DNA of 64,000 nucleotides from Vreelandella lutescens (lineage in GTDB: Bacteria; Pseudomonadota; Gammaproteobacteria; Pseudomonadales; Halomonadaceae): contig NZ_BMHM01000001.1 in assembly GCF_014640815.1 (NCBI RefSeq), forward strand, positions 62,001 to 126,000. The letters run 5' to 3'. The translations under genes were made by a program, and so were the position numbers. The stretch's first letter is position 1; every line of letters begins with the position of its first letter. Below the pieces are notes generated by a model. That model saw only the letters and a list, made by a program, of their open reading frames with translations. It did not search any database and was not told where the DNA came from. Of this stretch, positions 55,279 through 64,000 are shown piece after piece.

Positions 55279-56496
55279 TTAGTTGACACCGTAACGCTCA
55301 AGCCAGGCATCTTGTAGGGCGTTCATCCAACTGGGGTGGGGTTCAGCAAGGGTGTTGGAGAGCGCATCGGCGGGCAGCGCTGCTGGGTGGCTCTCGCCCT
55401 GCTCAAAGAGCGCCTGGTCACTCGGCTCAAGCTGCTGGATCGCTAACACGCTGCGGTCGCCCCACATGCTGAGCGACTGCTTCTGGGCCTGTGCTTCCGG
55501 GGAGAGCAGGAAGTTGGCTAGCGCCATTGCACCCGCTTTATGGGGCGAGTTATAGGGAATCGCCACGAAGTGCACGTTGCCCAGCGTGCCGTCTTCCAAC
55601 ACATAGCTACGCACGCTTTCCGGCAGCTCATACTCCATCACCGCCACGGCGGCATCGGTGGGGTAGAACGAGAAAGCGAGGCTGAGTTCGCCGTCGCTCA
55701 TCAGCGTGCGAAGGTTAGGGCCGGATTCGGGAAAGCTGCGCCCGCTGCGCCATAAATGCGGGTGAAGCGCGTCTAAGTAGGCCCACAGCGGTGCGGTGAT
55801 CTCCTCGAAGGCGGCATCCTCGACCGGCGCGTAGAGCGCTTCATCTTGATCGGTCAGCTCAATCAGCGCCTGCTTGAGGAACGTGCTGCCGGTGAAATCC
55901 GGGATGCGCGGATAGCTAAACTGGCCGGGGTGCTCTTTGGCCCAGGCGAATAGCGCCTCAATGCTTTGAGGCGGCGTGTCGGTTTGGGCGCTGTCGTAGT
56001 AGAAGGTGATTTGCGCCTTGCCCCAGGGGGACTCGTAGCCCTCGGTGGGCAGAGTGAAATCGGTGACGACTTCGGGGTTCTCTTCAGGATAGGTGAGGGC
56101 GAAGTTCGGCAGCGATTCTGCAAAAGGCCCAAATAGCAGATCTTGCTCGCGCATGGCGGCAAAGTTTTCACCGTTGATCCAAATAAGATCAATACTGCCC
56201 TCGCTGTCGTTACCCGCCTGCTGCTCACCCAGCACCCGCGCCACGGCGCTGCTGGTATCGTCGAGTTTTACGTGCTCCACGCGAACGCCATAGCTCTCCT
56301 GCATCTGCGCTGCGACCCAGGCAATATAGCGATTGGTGCGCGCATCACCGCCCCAGGCATTCCAGTACACGGTTTGGCCGTCGGCAGCCTCCAATACACT
56401 CTCCCACTCTTGCGGGTCGGGGGCTGCGACCGCCGGCGCGGTCAGGGTGATTAGAGCAAGCGCCACGGCGGTGGCCAGAGCAGAGCGTGGTTTCAT
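55279..56496 (-). CDS. ynjB: ABC transporter substrate-binding protein, YnjB-like
   Basis: A periplasmic binding protein. The ATG at 56496 is preferred over 56508 because the ribosome-binding site GAGGTG overlaps the latter; it gives 405 residues with a signal peptide (MKPRSALATAVALALITLTA, cut after PAVAA). The segments VYWNAWGGDARTNRYIAWV, VRVEHVKLDDTSSAVARVL and IDLIWINGENFAAM match YnjB closely by memory. The ligand is unknown; YnjB belongs to a group distantly related to iron and thiamine binders. It follows the phosphotransferase by 24 bases and leads the transporter genes. Confidence 0.88.
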   Translation of the reverse strand: MKPRSALATAVALALITLTAPAVAAPDPQEWESVLEAADGQTVYWNAWGGDARTNRYIAWVAAQMQESYGVRVEHVKLDDTSSAVARVLGEQQAGNDSEGSIDLIWINGENFAAMREQDLLFGPFAESLPNFALTYPEENPEVVTDFTLPTEGYESPWGKAQITFYYDSAQTDTPPQSIEALFAWAKEHPGQFSYPRIPDFTGSTFLKQALIELTDQDEALYAPVEDAAFEEITAPLWAYLDALHPHLWRSGRSFPESGPNLRTLMSDGELSLAFSFYPTDAAVAVMEYELPESVRSYVLEDGTLGNVHFVAIPYNSPHKAGAMALANFLLSPEAQAQKQSLSMWGDRSVLAIQQLEPSDQALFEQGESHPAALPADALSNTLAEPHPSWMNALQDAWLERYGVN

Positions 56497-56520
56497 CGCA
56501 CACCTCATAAAATCAGTTGG

Positions 56521-57582
56521 TTATAGAGCAGTTTGCAGGCACTGAAGTTCACTATGAACGTGTTCAATAATAGGCAGCGAGAGGTAGTGCTCGACACGGT
56601 CGCGCACGTGGTCGATCACTAGCGCGTCGGTCAGCTCTGCGGACCAATCCTCTCCCCGGCGCTCACTATCCTGATGGTGGAGGTGCTGAGCGCGCCACTT
56701 GGCACACCAGGTGAGCGACCACAGCCAGGTGGCGCGTCGGCAAGCAATCAGCGTATCGACGCTGGGCAGCATCATATCGGGTGCGGTGGCCATGGCGGCC
56801 TGCCAGCGACGATAGAACCCAACAACCTCCTCCAGACTCAGCACCGCTTGGCTATTGAGATCCCAAGTGGTCGAGGTGTAGAGCGAGGTGTGGGCTAAAT
56901 CAATGCCCGGCAGGCCATAGCGACACTTCTCAAGATCCACCAGCACCGCACGGCCATCGTCGGTGATTAAAAAGTTGCCGGGGTGGGTGTCAAAGCTAAT
57001 CAGCGTAGGCGTTGCGCTATCCAGGGTGCGGGGCAGTAAATCCAGCTCCTGCTGAATACGCAGATGGATTCCGCTGGGGAGTTGAGCATCGCTCAGCCAT
57101 TTAGCCTGCTGCGCCACTTCATCCACCATGGCCTGCCACGGCGCTTTAGGAGCCAGCAACGGCGGGCGCTGGCGAGGCAGCGGCTGGCGGTGCAGGCTGG
57201 CAAGCGCATCCGCAATGGCTGGCAGGTCCTGGGGGAGTTCGGCCAAGCGCCCGCGAATCGCCTCGACCAGCAGCGCGCCGCGTGGCAGCGACTCGCTGGG
57301 CGGCAGTACGCTATGCAACCGAGGTGTATGTCCGCCTTGGCTGGCCCGTTCATAGCAGGCGGCTTGATAGGCCAAGTTCTCTTCTGGCGGAAGGTTCATC
57401 TGGCTCTGTTTGGGCAGCCGCGCCACCCAGTCATCCCCGTCGCGGTGAATCCACACGTGGTCATGGGCCAGCCCGGTATCGGCCATGGGCGACAGCGATT
57501 GGTAATCAATCTCCGCTTGCTGCAGCGTGTTGTCTAACGCCTGCAGTCGAGTCTCAGAGAGGGTGGGCATAGAGCGTTCCAT
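56521..57582 (-). CDS. APH/choline-kinase-fold phosphotransferase
   Basis: A 353-residue small-molecule kinase of the APH family. The catalytic loop LISFDTHPGNFLITDDGRAVLVDLEKC (about 200-226) contains the Asp of the HxD-like site, here in the order SFDTHPGN, and the metal Asp in LVDLE. A nucleotide-binding N-lobe precedes it (DDWVARLP for the Lys region). Such enzymes phosphorylate choline, thiamine, sugars or antibiotics. The substrate is not readable. It is the first gene of the block, 24 bases before ynjB, so it may phosphorylate what the importer brings in. The start could also be ATG 57570. Confidence 0.78.
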   Translation of the reverse strand: MERSMPTLSETRLQALDNTLQQAEIDYQSLSPMADTGLAHDHVWIHRDGDDWVARLPKQSQMNLPPEENLAYQAACYERASQGGHTPRLHSVLPPSESLPRGALLVEAIRGRLAELPQDLPAIADALASLHRQPLPRQRPPLLAPKAPWQAMVDEVAQQAKWLSDAQLPSGIHLRIQQELDLLPRTLDSATPTLISFDTHPGNFLITDDGRAVLVDLEKCRYGLPGIDLAHTSLYTSTTWDLNSQAVLSLEEVVGFYRRWQAAMATAPDMMLPSVDTLIACRRATWLWSLTWCAKWRAQHLHHQDSERRGEDWSAELTDALVIDHVRDRVEHYLSLPIIEHVHSELQCLQTAL

Positions 57583-57712
57583 AGTGTGAGAAACGGGGCT
57601 GAGCGTTCAGTGTTGCTACTCAGTGGCAGAATCATGACCAACCTTACACGGTTCGTCATAAAAAACGATGACGATGGGGGCTACGGCGGTGAGTCAGGGG
57701 GTGTATGAACGA

Positions 57713-57737
57713 CAACGGCACCCATGGGGTGCCGTTG
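57713..57737. other. Hairpin downstream of valS
   Basis: A perfect 11-pair stem, CAACGGCACCC/GGGTGCCGTTG, with a three-base ATG loop, lies 32 bases after the valS stop on the minus strand. No T-run follows in either direction. It is a candidate 3'-end structure for the valS message. Confidence 0.55.
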
Positions 57738-57768
57738 ATGCTGCAGTGAGCGTTGATTTATCTAGCGC

Positions 57769-60615
57769 TTACATCGCGGCAATCTTCGCCTGCTGCTCTT
57801 CGAGCAGTTTTTTGGCTGACTGGAATTCCGCCAGTTTGCCGCGCTCTTTTTCGATCACGGCGTCGGGGGCTTTGGCGATAAAACCTTCGTTGCCCAGCTT
57901 CTTCTCGATGCCGCCGATCAGCTTGTCCTGCTTCTCGATCTCTTTAGCGAGCCGCGCAAGCTCTGCGTCTTTATCGATCAGATCCGCCATCGGCACCAGC
58001 ACTTCCATATCGCCGACCAGCTGGGTAGCCGAGAGCGGGGCGTCTTCTGGGTTGGCCAGCCACGTCACGCTTTCTAGTTTCGCTAGCTTGGCCAGGAAGC
58101 GGCGGTTCTGCTCCAGGCGCTCGGCGTCTTCGGGCTGGCCTTTGGTCAGCAGCACATCCAGCGGCTTACCGGGGGCAATGTTCATCTCGGCGCGGATGTT
58201 GCGCACGGCGATGATCACGCCTTTCAGCCACTCGATGTCGCGGGTGGCCTGCTCGTCGATCTTGATCTCGTCGGCTTCCGGCCACGCCTGATGCATGATA
58301 GAGGCGCCGTCGCCTACGTAGGTGCCCGCCAGCGGTGCCACGCGCTGCCAAATCTCTTCAGAGATATAGGGCATCATCGGGTGGGCCAAGCGCAGAATGG
58401 TTTCCAGTACCCGCACCAGGGTGCGGCGGGTGCCGCGTTTGGCTTCGGCGCTGGCCGCTTCGTCCCACAGTACCGGCTTGGAAAGCTCTAGGTACCAGTC
58501 GCAGTACTCGTTCCAAACAAACTCGTACAGCGCTTGGGACGCGTGGTCGAAGCGGTAGTCATCCATGGCTTTGGTGACCTGCGCTTCGGTTTTCTGTAGC
58601 TGGGAGATGATCCAGCGATCGGCTAGCGACAGCTCAACGTCTTCGCCGCTGGTGCCGCAATCTTCGCCTTCGGCATTCATCAGCACATAGCGCGAGGCGT
58701 TCCACAGCTTGTTGCAGAAGTTGCGGTAGCCGTCCAGGCGGTTCATATCAAACTTGATATCGCGCCCGGTGGTGGCTTGTGAAAGGAACGTAAAGCGCAG
58801 CGCATCGGTGCCGTGGGGCTCGATGCCGTCTTTAAACTCCTCTTTGGTGGCTTTGGCAATCGCCTTGGCCTGCTTGGGCTGCATCATGTTGCCGGTGCGC
58901 TTTTCCAGCAGGTCATCCAGCGTGATGCCATCGATTAGGTCGATGGGGTCCAGTACGTTGCCCTTGGATTTGGACATCTTCTGGCCCTGGCCGTCGCGCA
59001 CCAGGCCGTGTACGTAGACGGTTTTGAAGGGCACTTCGCCGGTGAACTTCAGCGTCATCATGATCATCCGGGCGACCCAGAAAAAGATGATGTCAAAACC
59101 CGTCACCAGCACGCTGGAGGGGTGGAAGGTTTCCAGCTCCGGGGTTTTTTCCGGCCAGCCGAGGGTGCCAAATGTCCACAGGCCTGAGCTGAACCAGGTA
59201 TCCAGCACGTCTTCGTCTTGAGTTAGCACGACGTCAGCGCCCAGGCCATGCTTCTCGCGGGCTTCCTCTTCGCTTCTGGCCACGTAAACATTGCCGTCGG
59301 CGTCGTACCAGGCGGGAATACGGTGGCCCCACCACAGCTGGCGAGAAATACACCAGTCCTGCAGGTCACGCATCCAGGCGAAGTACATGTTCTCGTAGTT
59401 TTTCGGCACGAACTGAATGTCGCCGTTCTCTACCGCTTCAATAGCGGGCTTGGCGAGGCTCTCCACCGCCACGAACCACTGATCAGTGAGCAGCGGCTCG
59501 ATGACATCGCCGGAGCGGTCGCCGTAGGGCAGGGTGTTGTTGACGCTCTCTACCTGCACCAGCAGGCCGAGGGCATCCATATCGGCGACGATCTGTTTGC
59601 GCGCTTCGAAACGATCCAAGCCCGCGTATTTGGCCGGCAGGGTGGCGTCTTCATCAGGCTGCGGCTGACCTTTCAGGTCGAAGATTTCCGCCTGCTCAAG
59701 AATCGTCGCATCTTTGGTGAAGACGTTGATCAGCAAATGGTTCTGGCGCTTGCCGACTTCGTAGTCGTTAAAGTCGTGGGCTGGGGTGATCTTCACGCAG
59801 CCGGAGCCTTTCTCCATATCGGCGTGCTCGTCCGCCACGATAGGAATACGGCGACCCACCAGCGGCAGTTCGATGAATTTACCTACCAAGGAGGCGTAGC
59901 GCGGGTCTTCCGGGTTAACCGCCACGCCGGTATCGCCCAGCAGGGTTTCCGGGCGGGTGGTGGCGACCACCACGTAATCGTTGCCGTCGTCGGTTTTGAC
60001 GCCGTCGGCCAGCGGGTAGCGGAAGTGCCAGAAGCTGCCCTGCTGCTCTTTGTTTTCCACTTCTAGGTCGGAAATGGCGGTGTGCAGGGTAGGGTCCCAG
60101 TTCACCAAGCGCTTGCCGCGATAGATGAGCTTCTCTTCATGCAGGCGCACGAAGACTTCTTGAACCGCTTTATAGAAGCCGTCGTCCATAGTGAAGCGCT
60201 CGCGGCTCCAGTCCACGCTGGCGCCCATGCGGCGCAGCTGGCGGGTAATGTGGCCGCCAGACTCTTCCTTCCACTCCCACACTTTATCGATAAACGCATC
60301 GCGGCCGAGGTCGTGGCGGGTTTTGCCCTCTTCGGCGGCAATTTTACGCTCCACCAGCATTTGCGTGGCGATACCGGCGTGGTCGGTGCCTACCTGCCAC
60401 AGGGTGTTGTTGCCCTGCATCCGCTTCCAGCGCGTCAGGGTATCCATGATGGTGTCCTGGAACGCGTGGCCCATGTGCAGGCTGCCGGTCACGTTGGGCG
60501 GCGGAATCATGATCGAGAAGGGCTTGCCGCGGCCAGAGGGGGCGAAGCGGTTATCGGCTTCCCAGCGTTCGTACCAGCGGGTTTCGATCTGTTCGGGTTG
60601 GTAGGTCTTTTCCAT
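57769..60615 (-). CDS. valS: Valyl-tRNA synthetase
   Basis: Class I aminoacyl-tRNA synthetase, 948 residues from ATG 60615 ([20 protein letters not shown]), close to E. coli (951). A TTG eight codons upstream is rejected. The HIGH motif appears as GSLHMGHAF near 43-51 and KMSKS in [14 protein letters not shown] near 553. The editing (CP1) domain lies between them, and a C-terminal coiled coil (about 880-945) ends the protein. A promoter lies 37-66 bases upstream. Unlike E. coli, holC and pepA do not precede it here. Confidence 0.97.
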   Translation of the reverse strand: MEKTYQPEQIETRWYERWEADNRFAPSGRGKPFSIMIPPPNVTGSLHMGHAFQDTIMDTLTRWKRMQGNNTLWQVGTDHAGIATQMLVERKIAAEEGKTRHDLGRDAFIDKVWEWKEESGGHITRQLRRMGASVDWSRERFTMDDGFYKAVQEVFVRLHEEKLIYRGKRLVNWDPTLHTAISDLEVENKEQQGSFWHFRYPLADGVKTDDGNDYVVVATTRPETLLGDTGVAVNPEDPRYASLVGKFIELPLVGRRIPIVADEHADMEKGSGCVKITPAHDFNDYEVGKRQNHLLINVFTKDATILEQAEIFDLKGQPQPDEDATLPAKYAGLDRFEARKQIVADMDALGLLVQVESVNNTLPYGDRSGDVIEPLLTDQWFVAVESLAKPAIEAVENGDIQFVPKNYENMYFAWMRDLQDWCISRQLWWGHRIPAWYDADGNVYVARSEEEAREKHGLGADVVLTQDEDVLDTWFSSGLWTFGTLGWPEKTPELETFHPSSVLVTGFDIIFFWVARMIMMTLKFTGEVPFKTVYVHGLVRDGQGQKMSKSKGNVLDPIDLIDGITLDDLLEKRTGNMMQPKQAKAIAKATKEEFKDGIEPHGTDALRFTFLSQATTGRDIKFDMNRLDGYRNFCNKLWNASRYVLMNAEGEDCGTSGEDVELSLADRWIISQLQKTEAQVTKAMDDYRFDHASQALYEFVWNEYCDWYLELSKPVLWDEAASAEAKRGTRRTLVRVLETILRLAHPMMPYISEEIWQRVAPLAGTYVGDGASIMHQAWPEADEIKIDEQATRDIEWLKGVIIAVRNIRAEMNIAPGKPLDVLLTKGQPEDAERLEQNRRFLAKLAKLESVTWLANPEDAPLSATQLVGDMEVLVPMADLIDKDAELARLAKEIEKQDKLIGGIEKKLGNEGFIAKAPDAVIEKERGKLAEFQSAKKLLEEQQAKIAAM

Positions 60616-60651
60616 GGGGAGTCGGCTCACGGCTTGCAAAAAATGGGGGCA

Positions 60652-60688
60652 AGTATAGCGCGAACGCCCCGCACTCGTCAGGGGCGTT
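60652..60688 (-). promoter_or_regulatory. valS promoter overlapping a terminator-like hairpin
   Basis: Minus strand: CTGACG (60681-60676), 18 bases, TATACT (60657-60652). The -35 lies in the loop of an eight-pair stem AACGCCCC/GGGGCGTT (60663-60670 with 60681-60688) that could weaken read-through from the secretion genes upstream. No T-run follows the stem. Confidence 0.5.
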
Positions 60689-60719
60689 GCGTCTTGCTGT
60701 GCGTTGGCGCTTTAGGGCA

Positions 60720-62036
60720 TTAGTCGCGCAGGGCGCGATCGCGGACTTTCACCACGGGCTCCATCAGGTAGTCCAGCACGCTGCGCTTGCCGCTGAGAAT
60801 ATCGATCTCTGCCACCATGCCCGGCATGATGTCTAAGGGCTGGCTGTCAGCATCGTAAAGATAGCCGTCGGTACGCACTTCCACAGGGTACATCAGCTCG
60901 CCACTTTCCGGCATTTCTACCGCGTCGGCGGCGATGGTGACCAGCTCGCCGTCCAAACCGCCGTAGCGGGCAAAGTCGTAGGCGGTCAGTTTCACTTTGA
61001 CCGGCTGGCCGGGGTAGAGAAAGGCGATATCGGACGGGCGAATATGCGCTTCCACCACCAGGGCATCATCGGCAGGCACTACTTCCACTAGCGGCTCGCC
61101 AGAGCCAGCCACGCCGCCCACCGTACTGATGTGTACCTGATTGACCACGCCATCCACCGGCGAGCGAATCGTGGTGCGGGCGACTTGGTCCGCACGCCCC
61201 GGCAGGGTTTTTTGCAGCTCAGCGACTTGAGAGGTTGCTTCGGCCAGCTGGGCTAACGCATCGGCCTCAAAGGCGTTGCGTGCCGCCACCTTGCGATCTT
61301 CGATTTCCGCAATCGACGCCTCGGCGCGCGCCACGGCGCTCTGCTGACGGGCCACTTCGCCACGCAGCTCATTGAGCGATTGGCGTACCCGCAGCAGCGA
61401 GGTTTCCGGTTCGATGCCGCGCTGGGCTAGCGGCTGGATAATCGCTAGCTCCTGTTCGGCAAGCTGTACGCCTGAGCGCGCCGTGCTGAGGGCGGCTTCC
61501 TGCTCGGCTTTCTCTTGGCGTCGCTGGTAGCCCTGCTGCTCTAGCACCTGTAGCTCTGCATTCAGCTCTAACTGCCGGCCATGAAAGAGCCGTGTTTCGC
61601 TGGCAGCCACGCTGGGGGCGGCTTGGCTCAGGGCTTCATCCAGCGCTAATGGGGTTTGGTTAATTTCTGCTTCCAGGCGCTGCAGGCGCAGCTGTAGGGA
61701 ACGCAAGCGTTGGAGGCTCTCTTCGTAGTCGCCCTCTAGCGTGCCGCCGCTGAGCACCATAAGGGTATCGCCTTGGGCCACCGTATCGCCCCTGCGTACG
61801 TTAATTTCCGTGACCACACCGCCTTCCAGGCTTTCGACCACTTGCAGGCTGCGCGAGGGCACCACTTTGCCCTGGCCGCGGGTGACTTCATCGACTTCCG
61901 TGAGATAGGCCCAAATAAAGCCAATCAGCAGAAACGCGATGATCGTGAGCAGTAACAGGCTACTGCCGATAGGGCGTTTGGCACGTCCGTGTCGAACGAA
62001 GTGCTCAAAATCCAGTTGAGAGTTAGGACGGTTCAC
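60720..62036 (-). CDS. Type I secretion membrane fusion protein (HlyD/LapC family)
   Basis: A 438-residue periplasmic adaptor. A cytoplasmic N-tail is followed by one membrane helix (about 25-45), then a lipoyl-like half motif (GKVVPSRSLQVVESLEGGVV). Long coiled-coil hairpins occupy about 110-280 (many Gln/Glu/Arg heptads), and a second lipoyl half and beta-barrel follow (TTIRSPVDGVVNQVH, VEAHIRPSDIAFLYPGQPVKVKL). It bridges the ABC exporter to an outer-membrane TolC-type channel. Its start overlaps the ABC gene stop by four bases. No TolC or adhesin gene is within the window. Confidence 0.92.
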   Translation of the reverse strand: MNRPNSQLDFEHFVRHGRAKRPIGSSLLLLTIIAFLLIGFIWAYLTEVDEVTRGQGKVVPSRSLQVVESLEGGVVTEINVRRGDTVAQGDTLMVLSGGTLEGDYEESLQRLRSLQLRLQRLEAEINQTPLALDEALSQAAPSVAASETRLFHGRQLELNAELQVLEQQGYQRRQEKAEQEAALSTARSGVQLAEQELAIIQPLAQRGIEPETSLLRVRQSLNELRGEVARQQSAVARAEASIAEIEDRKVAARNAFEADALAQLAEATSQVAELQKTLPGRADQVARTTIRSPVDGVVNQVHISTVGGVAGSGEPLVEVVPADDALVVEAHIRPSDIAFLYPGQPVKVKLTAYDFARYGGLDGELVTIAADAVEMPESGELMYPVEVRTDGYLYDADSQPLDIMPGMVAEIDILSGKRSVLDYLMEPVVKVRDRALRD

Positions 62037-64000
62037 GGAGTGGTTCCTTCACGCGAGCGGTGGGGGGCGGCTTCCACAGGTCGCATGACCTGAGCTTTGG
62101 GGCCATCGGCCACAATTTGGCCCTGGTCGAGAATCACCACGCGGTCCACCAGCTCCAACAGGCTGGTGCGGTGAGTGACCACCACCAGTGTCTGCGTTTG
62201 GCTCGCGGCTTTCAGGCGCGCAATCACCTCTTTTTCGGTTTGAATATCCATGGCGCTGGTGGGTTCATCCATCAGCAGAATGGGCGGCGCGCCCAGCAGG
62301 GCGCGGGCCAGACAGATCAACTGGCGCTGACCGCCAGAGAGCCCCTCACCGCGCTCGCCAATCGGCATGTCATAGCCTTTTGGGTGGCGGGCAATAAACT
62401 CATGGGCTCCGGCGAGCTTGGCGGCGTTAAGAATCTGCTCATCGGTGGGGTGGTGGGCACCAATGGCAATGTTTTGCCGCACGGTACCGGAGAAGAGCCA
62501 AGCCTCTTGCAGAACGCTGCCAATGTTGTGGCGTAAATCCGCAGGGTCGATTTGGCGAAGGTCGGTATCGTCGACCAGGACAGCGCCCTGTTCCGGTGGG
62601 TAAATGCCCAGCAGCAGGCGTGCCAGCGTACTCTTGCCGGAGCCGACGCGGCCAAGCAGGGCGACTTTCTCGCCGGGCTCGATGGTCAGGTTGATATTCG
62701 CCAGCGCTGCGGTGGTTTGCTCGGGGTAGCGAAAGCTCACGTCCTGCAGGCGCAGCTTGCCTTCCAGCGTGGGTCGGCTGAGGTAGTGGCGGCCTGCCGG
62801 GCGCTCGGAGGGCATGTTCATCAACTGATCGAGCGCACGGTAGGAGGTACGCGCTTGGTTGATGCGGGTCATGGTTTGCGCCAGCTGTGCCAACGGCGCA
62901 AGCGCGCGCCCGGTGAGAATGACGCAGGCGATCATGGCCCCCATGGAGATCGTGCCATCGCCCACTAGAAAGACCCCGTACACCACAATGCTGACCTGAG
63001 CGGCCTGCTGGGCAAAGGCAGTGGCGTTGAGGGCGAACTGCTGAATCGCGCGCCCTTTACGCCCTACATTCGACTGTTGGTGAACGCTCTCTTCCCAGCG
63101 TTTACGAATCATCGGTGCCGCGCCGCTGGCCTTGATGGTCTCCAAGCCAGCAACGGCCTCGATCAACACGCCCTGCTTGGAGCGGCTCTCTTCAAAAGCT
63201 TGACCAGAAAGACGTTTGAGAAACGGCTGAACGGCAATGCCAATCAGCAATACGAGGGGGACGGCGATCATCGGGATGATGGCCAGCGGCCCGCCGATTA
63301 AGTAAATCACGCCAATGAACAGCAGGATAAACGGCAGGTCGACAATGGCAACCAGCGACGCCGAGGCGAAGAAGTCGCGCAGCGTCTCGAACTCTCTGAG
63401 GGTATTGGCAAAGCCGCCCGTAGAGCCACGCTTCGCGCTCATTTGCAGGTTGAGCACGTGATCAAAAATACGCCGTCCCATGCGCAAGTCCGCTTCCTGG
63501 CCAGCCCGTTCGATAAACAGCTGGCGCAGGGTTTTTACCGCAAAATCGAACAGCAGGGCGATACTCACGCCAATCGTGAGCGCCACCAGCGACTCCACCG
63601 CTTCGTTAGGCAGTACGCGGTCGTACACCACCATAATGAACAGCGACGTGGCTAGACCTAAAAAGTTGGTGAGCGCAGCGGCAATGATCACTTGGGTATA
63701 CACCCAGCGATTCGAGGAGAGCGCGCTCCAGAACCAGTGGCCGCCTTGAATCGCTGGTTCGCTATGCAGGCTGACCGGGCGGTAGCGGGCGCGTACGGCA
63801 ATGAGGTGGCCGATATACGCCTCTTCCAGGGCGCTCACGTCGGTTTCCACCGGCTGTTTTCCCAGGGCCGGATCAAACAGCGCAACGCGCTCCTCATTGA
63901 TACGCTCGATAAGGACCACCGCGCGGCCATTTTTCAGCAGCGCCACGGCAGGCAGCAGCGAGTTACCCAGCGTGGCGAGAGTATGCTCGCCCAGTGCGGC
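62033..64000 (-). CDS. Type I secretion ABC transporter (LapB/HlyB-like), 5' end outside window
   Basis: The frame is open to the window edge, leaving 655 residues of a peptidase-domain ABC exporter; only the first part of the N-terminal C39-like domain is missing. The visible N-terminal part (LLPAVALLKNGRAVVLIERI) is of the C39-like type; the catalytic Cys, if any, would be upstream. About five membrane helices lie at roughly 95-340. The nucleotide-binding domain has Walker A LLGRVGSGKSTLARLLLG, signature LSGGQRQLICLARALL, Walker B ILLMDEPTSAMD and the switch VTHR. With the adaptor it forms a type I secretion system, probably for a large RTX protein or adhesin. Confidence 0.92.
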   Translation of the reverse strand, partial: AALGEHTLATLGNSLLPAVALLKNGRAVVLIERINEERVALFDPALGKQPVETDVSALEEAYIGHLIAVRARYRPVSLHSEPAIQGGHWFWSALSSNRWVYTQVIIAAALTNFLGLATSLFIMVVYDRVLPNEAVESLVALTIGVSIALLFDFAVKTLRQLFIERAGQEADLRMGRRIFDHVLNLQMSAKRGSTGGFANTLREFETLRDFFASASLVAIVDLPFILLFIGVIYLIGGPLAIIPMIAVPLVLLIGIAVQPFLKRLSGQAFEESRSKQGVLIEAVAGLETIKASGAAPMIRKRWEESVHQQSNVGRKGRAIQQFALNATAFAQQAAQVSIVVYGVFLVGDGTISMGAMIACVILTGRALAPLAQLAQTMTRINQARTSYRALDQLMNMPSERPAGRHYLSRPTLEGKLRLQDVSFRYPEQTTAALANINLTIEPGEKVALLGRVGSGKSTLARLLLGIYPPEQGAVLVDDTDLRQIDPADLRHNIGSVLQEAWLFSGTVRQNIAIGAHHPTDEQILNAAKLAGAHEFIARHPKGYDMPIGERGEGLSGGQRQLICLARALLGAPPILLMDEPTSAMDIQTEKEVIARLKAASQTQTLVVVTHRTSLLELVDRVVILDQGQIVADGPKAQVMRPVEAAPHRSREGTTP

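Noticed and set aside
59248..60066. 272-codon frame on the plus strand opposite valS
   Set aside because: Antisense to a certain valyl-tRNA synthetase, no motif, no ribosome-binding site; explained by GC-rich third positions.

Overview
The window reads as one contiguous piece of chromosome from a gammaproteobacterium, most likely Halomonas or a close relative (Halomonadaceae). This is inferred from gene order and protein character, not from a search. The backbone has the gammaproteobacterial order rpsB-tsf-pyrH-frr-uppS-cdsA-dxr-rseP-bamA-skp-lpxD-fabZ-lpxA-lpxB-rnhB-dnaE-accA-tilS. On one side is a dapE/dapD/dapC/glnD/map block, on the other ppx, rho, ubiD-fre. I saw no rRNA, tRNA, CRISPR array, transposase, integrase or prophage gene.

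Layout. 0-4.3 kb: the end of mutM, then rlmI, a thioesterase, ald, slyX and a membrane-anchored cold-shock-domain protein. 4.3-12.1 kb (minus strand): map-glnD, then dapC, an ArsC-like reductase, dapD, dapE and a small hypothetical protein, tying lysine/peptidoglycan precursor synthesis to PII signalling. 12.2-33.1 kb (plus strand): translation factors, isoprenoid and phospholipid synthesis, outer-membrane assembly, lipid A synthesis, replication and fatty-acid initiation, mostly in overlapping or tightly packed genes. 33.1-38.8 kb: ppx (minus), rho, ubiD and fre.

38.8-48.2 kb is more lineage specific. A DAHP synthase gene is preceded by two small ORFs rich in Phe/Tyr/Trp codons and a strong intrinsic terminator, which looks like an amino-acid attenuation leader. 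Next come a DUF3087-like protein, a lysozyme-inhibitor-like lipoprotein, a YdjM-type membrane protein and glyoxalase I. After these lies a PepSY protein/response regulator/histidine kinase operon flanked by two oppositely oriented, paralogous secreted OB-fold proteins. PhoP-box-like direct repeats sit in both flanking intergenic regions.

48.2-57.6 kb (minus strand) holds the most unusual block. Eight closely spaced genes encode a phosphotransferase, a YnjB/YnjC/YnjD-type ABC importer, two small transferases of the kinds named 'rSAM/selenodomain-associated transferase 2 and 1', a fusion of a TVP38/TMEM64 (VTT) membrane domain to a mercuric-reductase-like flavoprotein, and a flavoprotein of the kind found fused to the N-terminus of SelD. 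No SelD, radical-SAM or selenocysteine gene is present in the window. The block therefore looks like a complete uptake-modification-redox system of unknown substrate.

57.7-64 kb (minus strand) holds valS and then a type I secretion adaptor and ABC exporter, the latter cut off by the window end. Start codons were reassigned in many genes by family length and ribosome-binding sites. Regulatory calls are by eye and should be treated as candidates.
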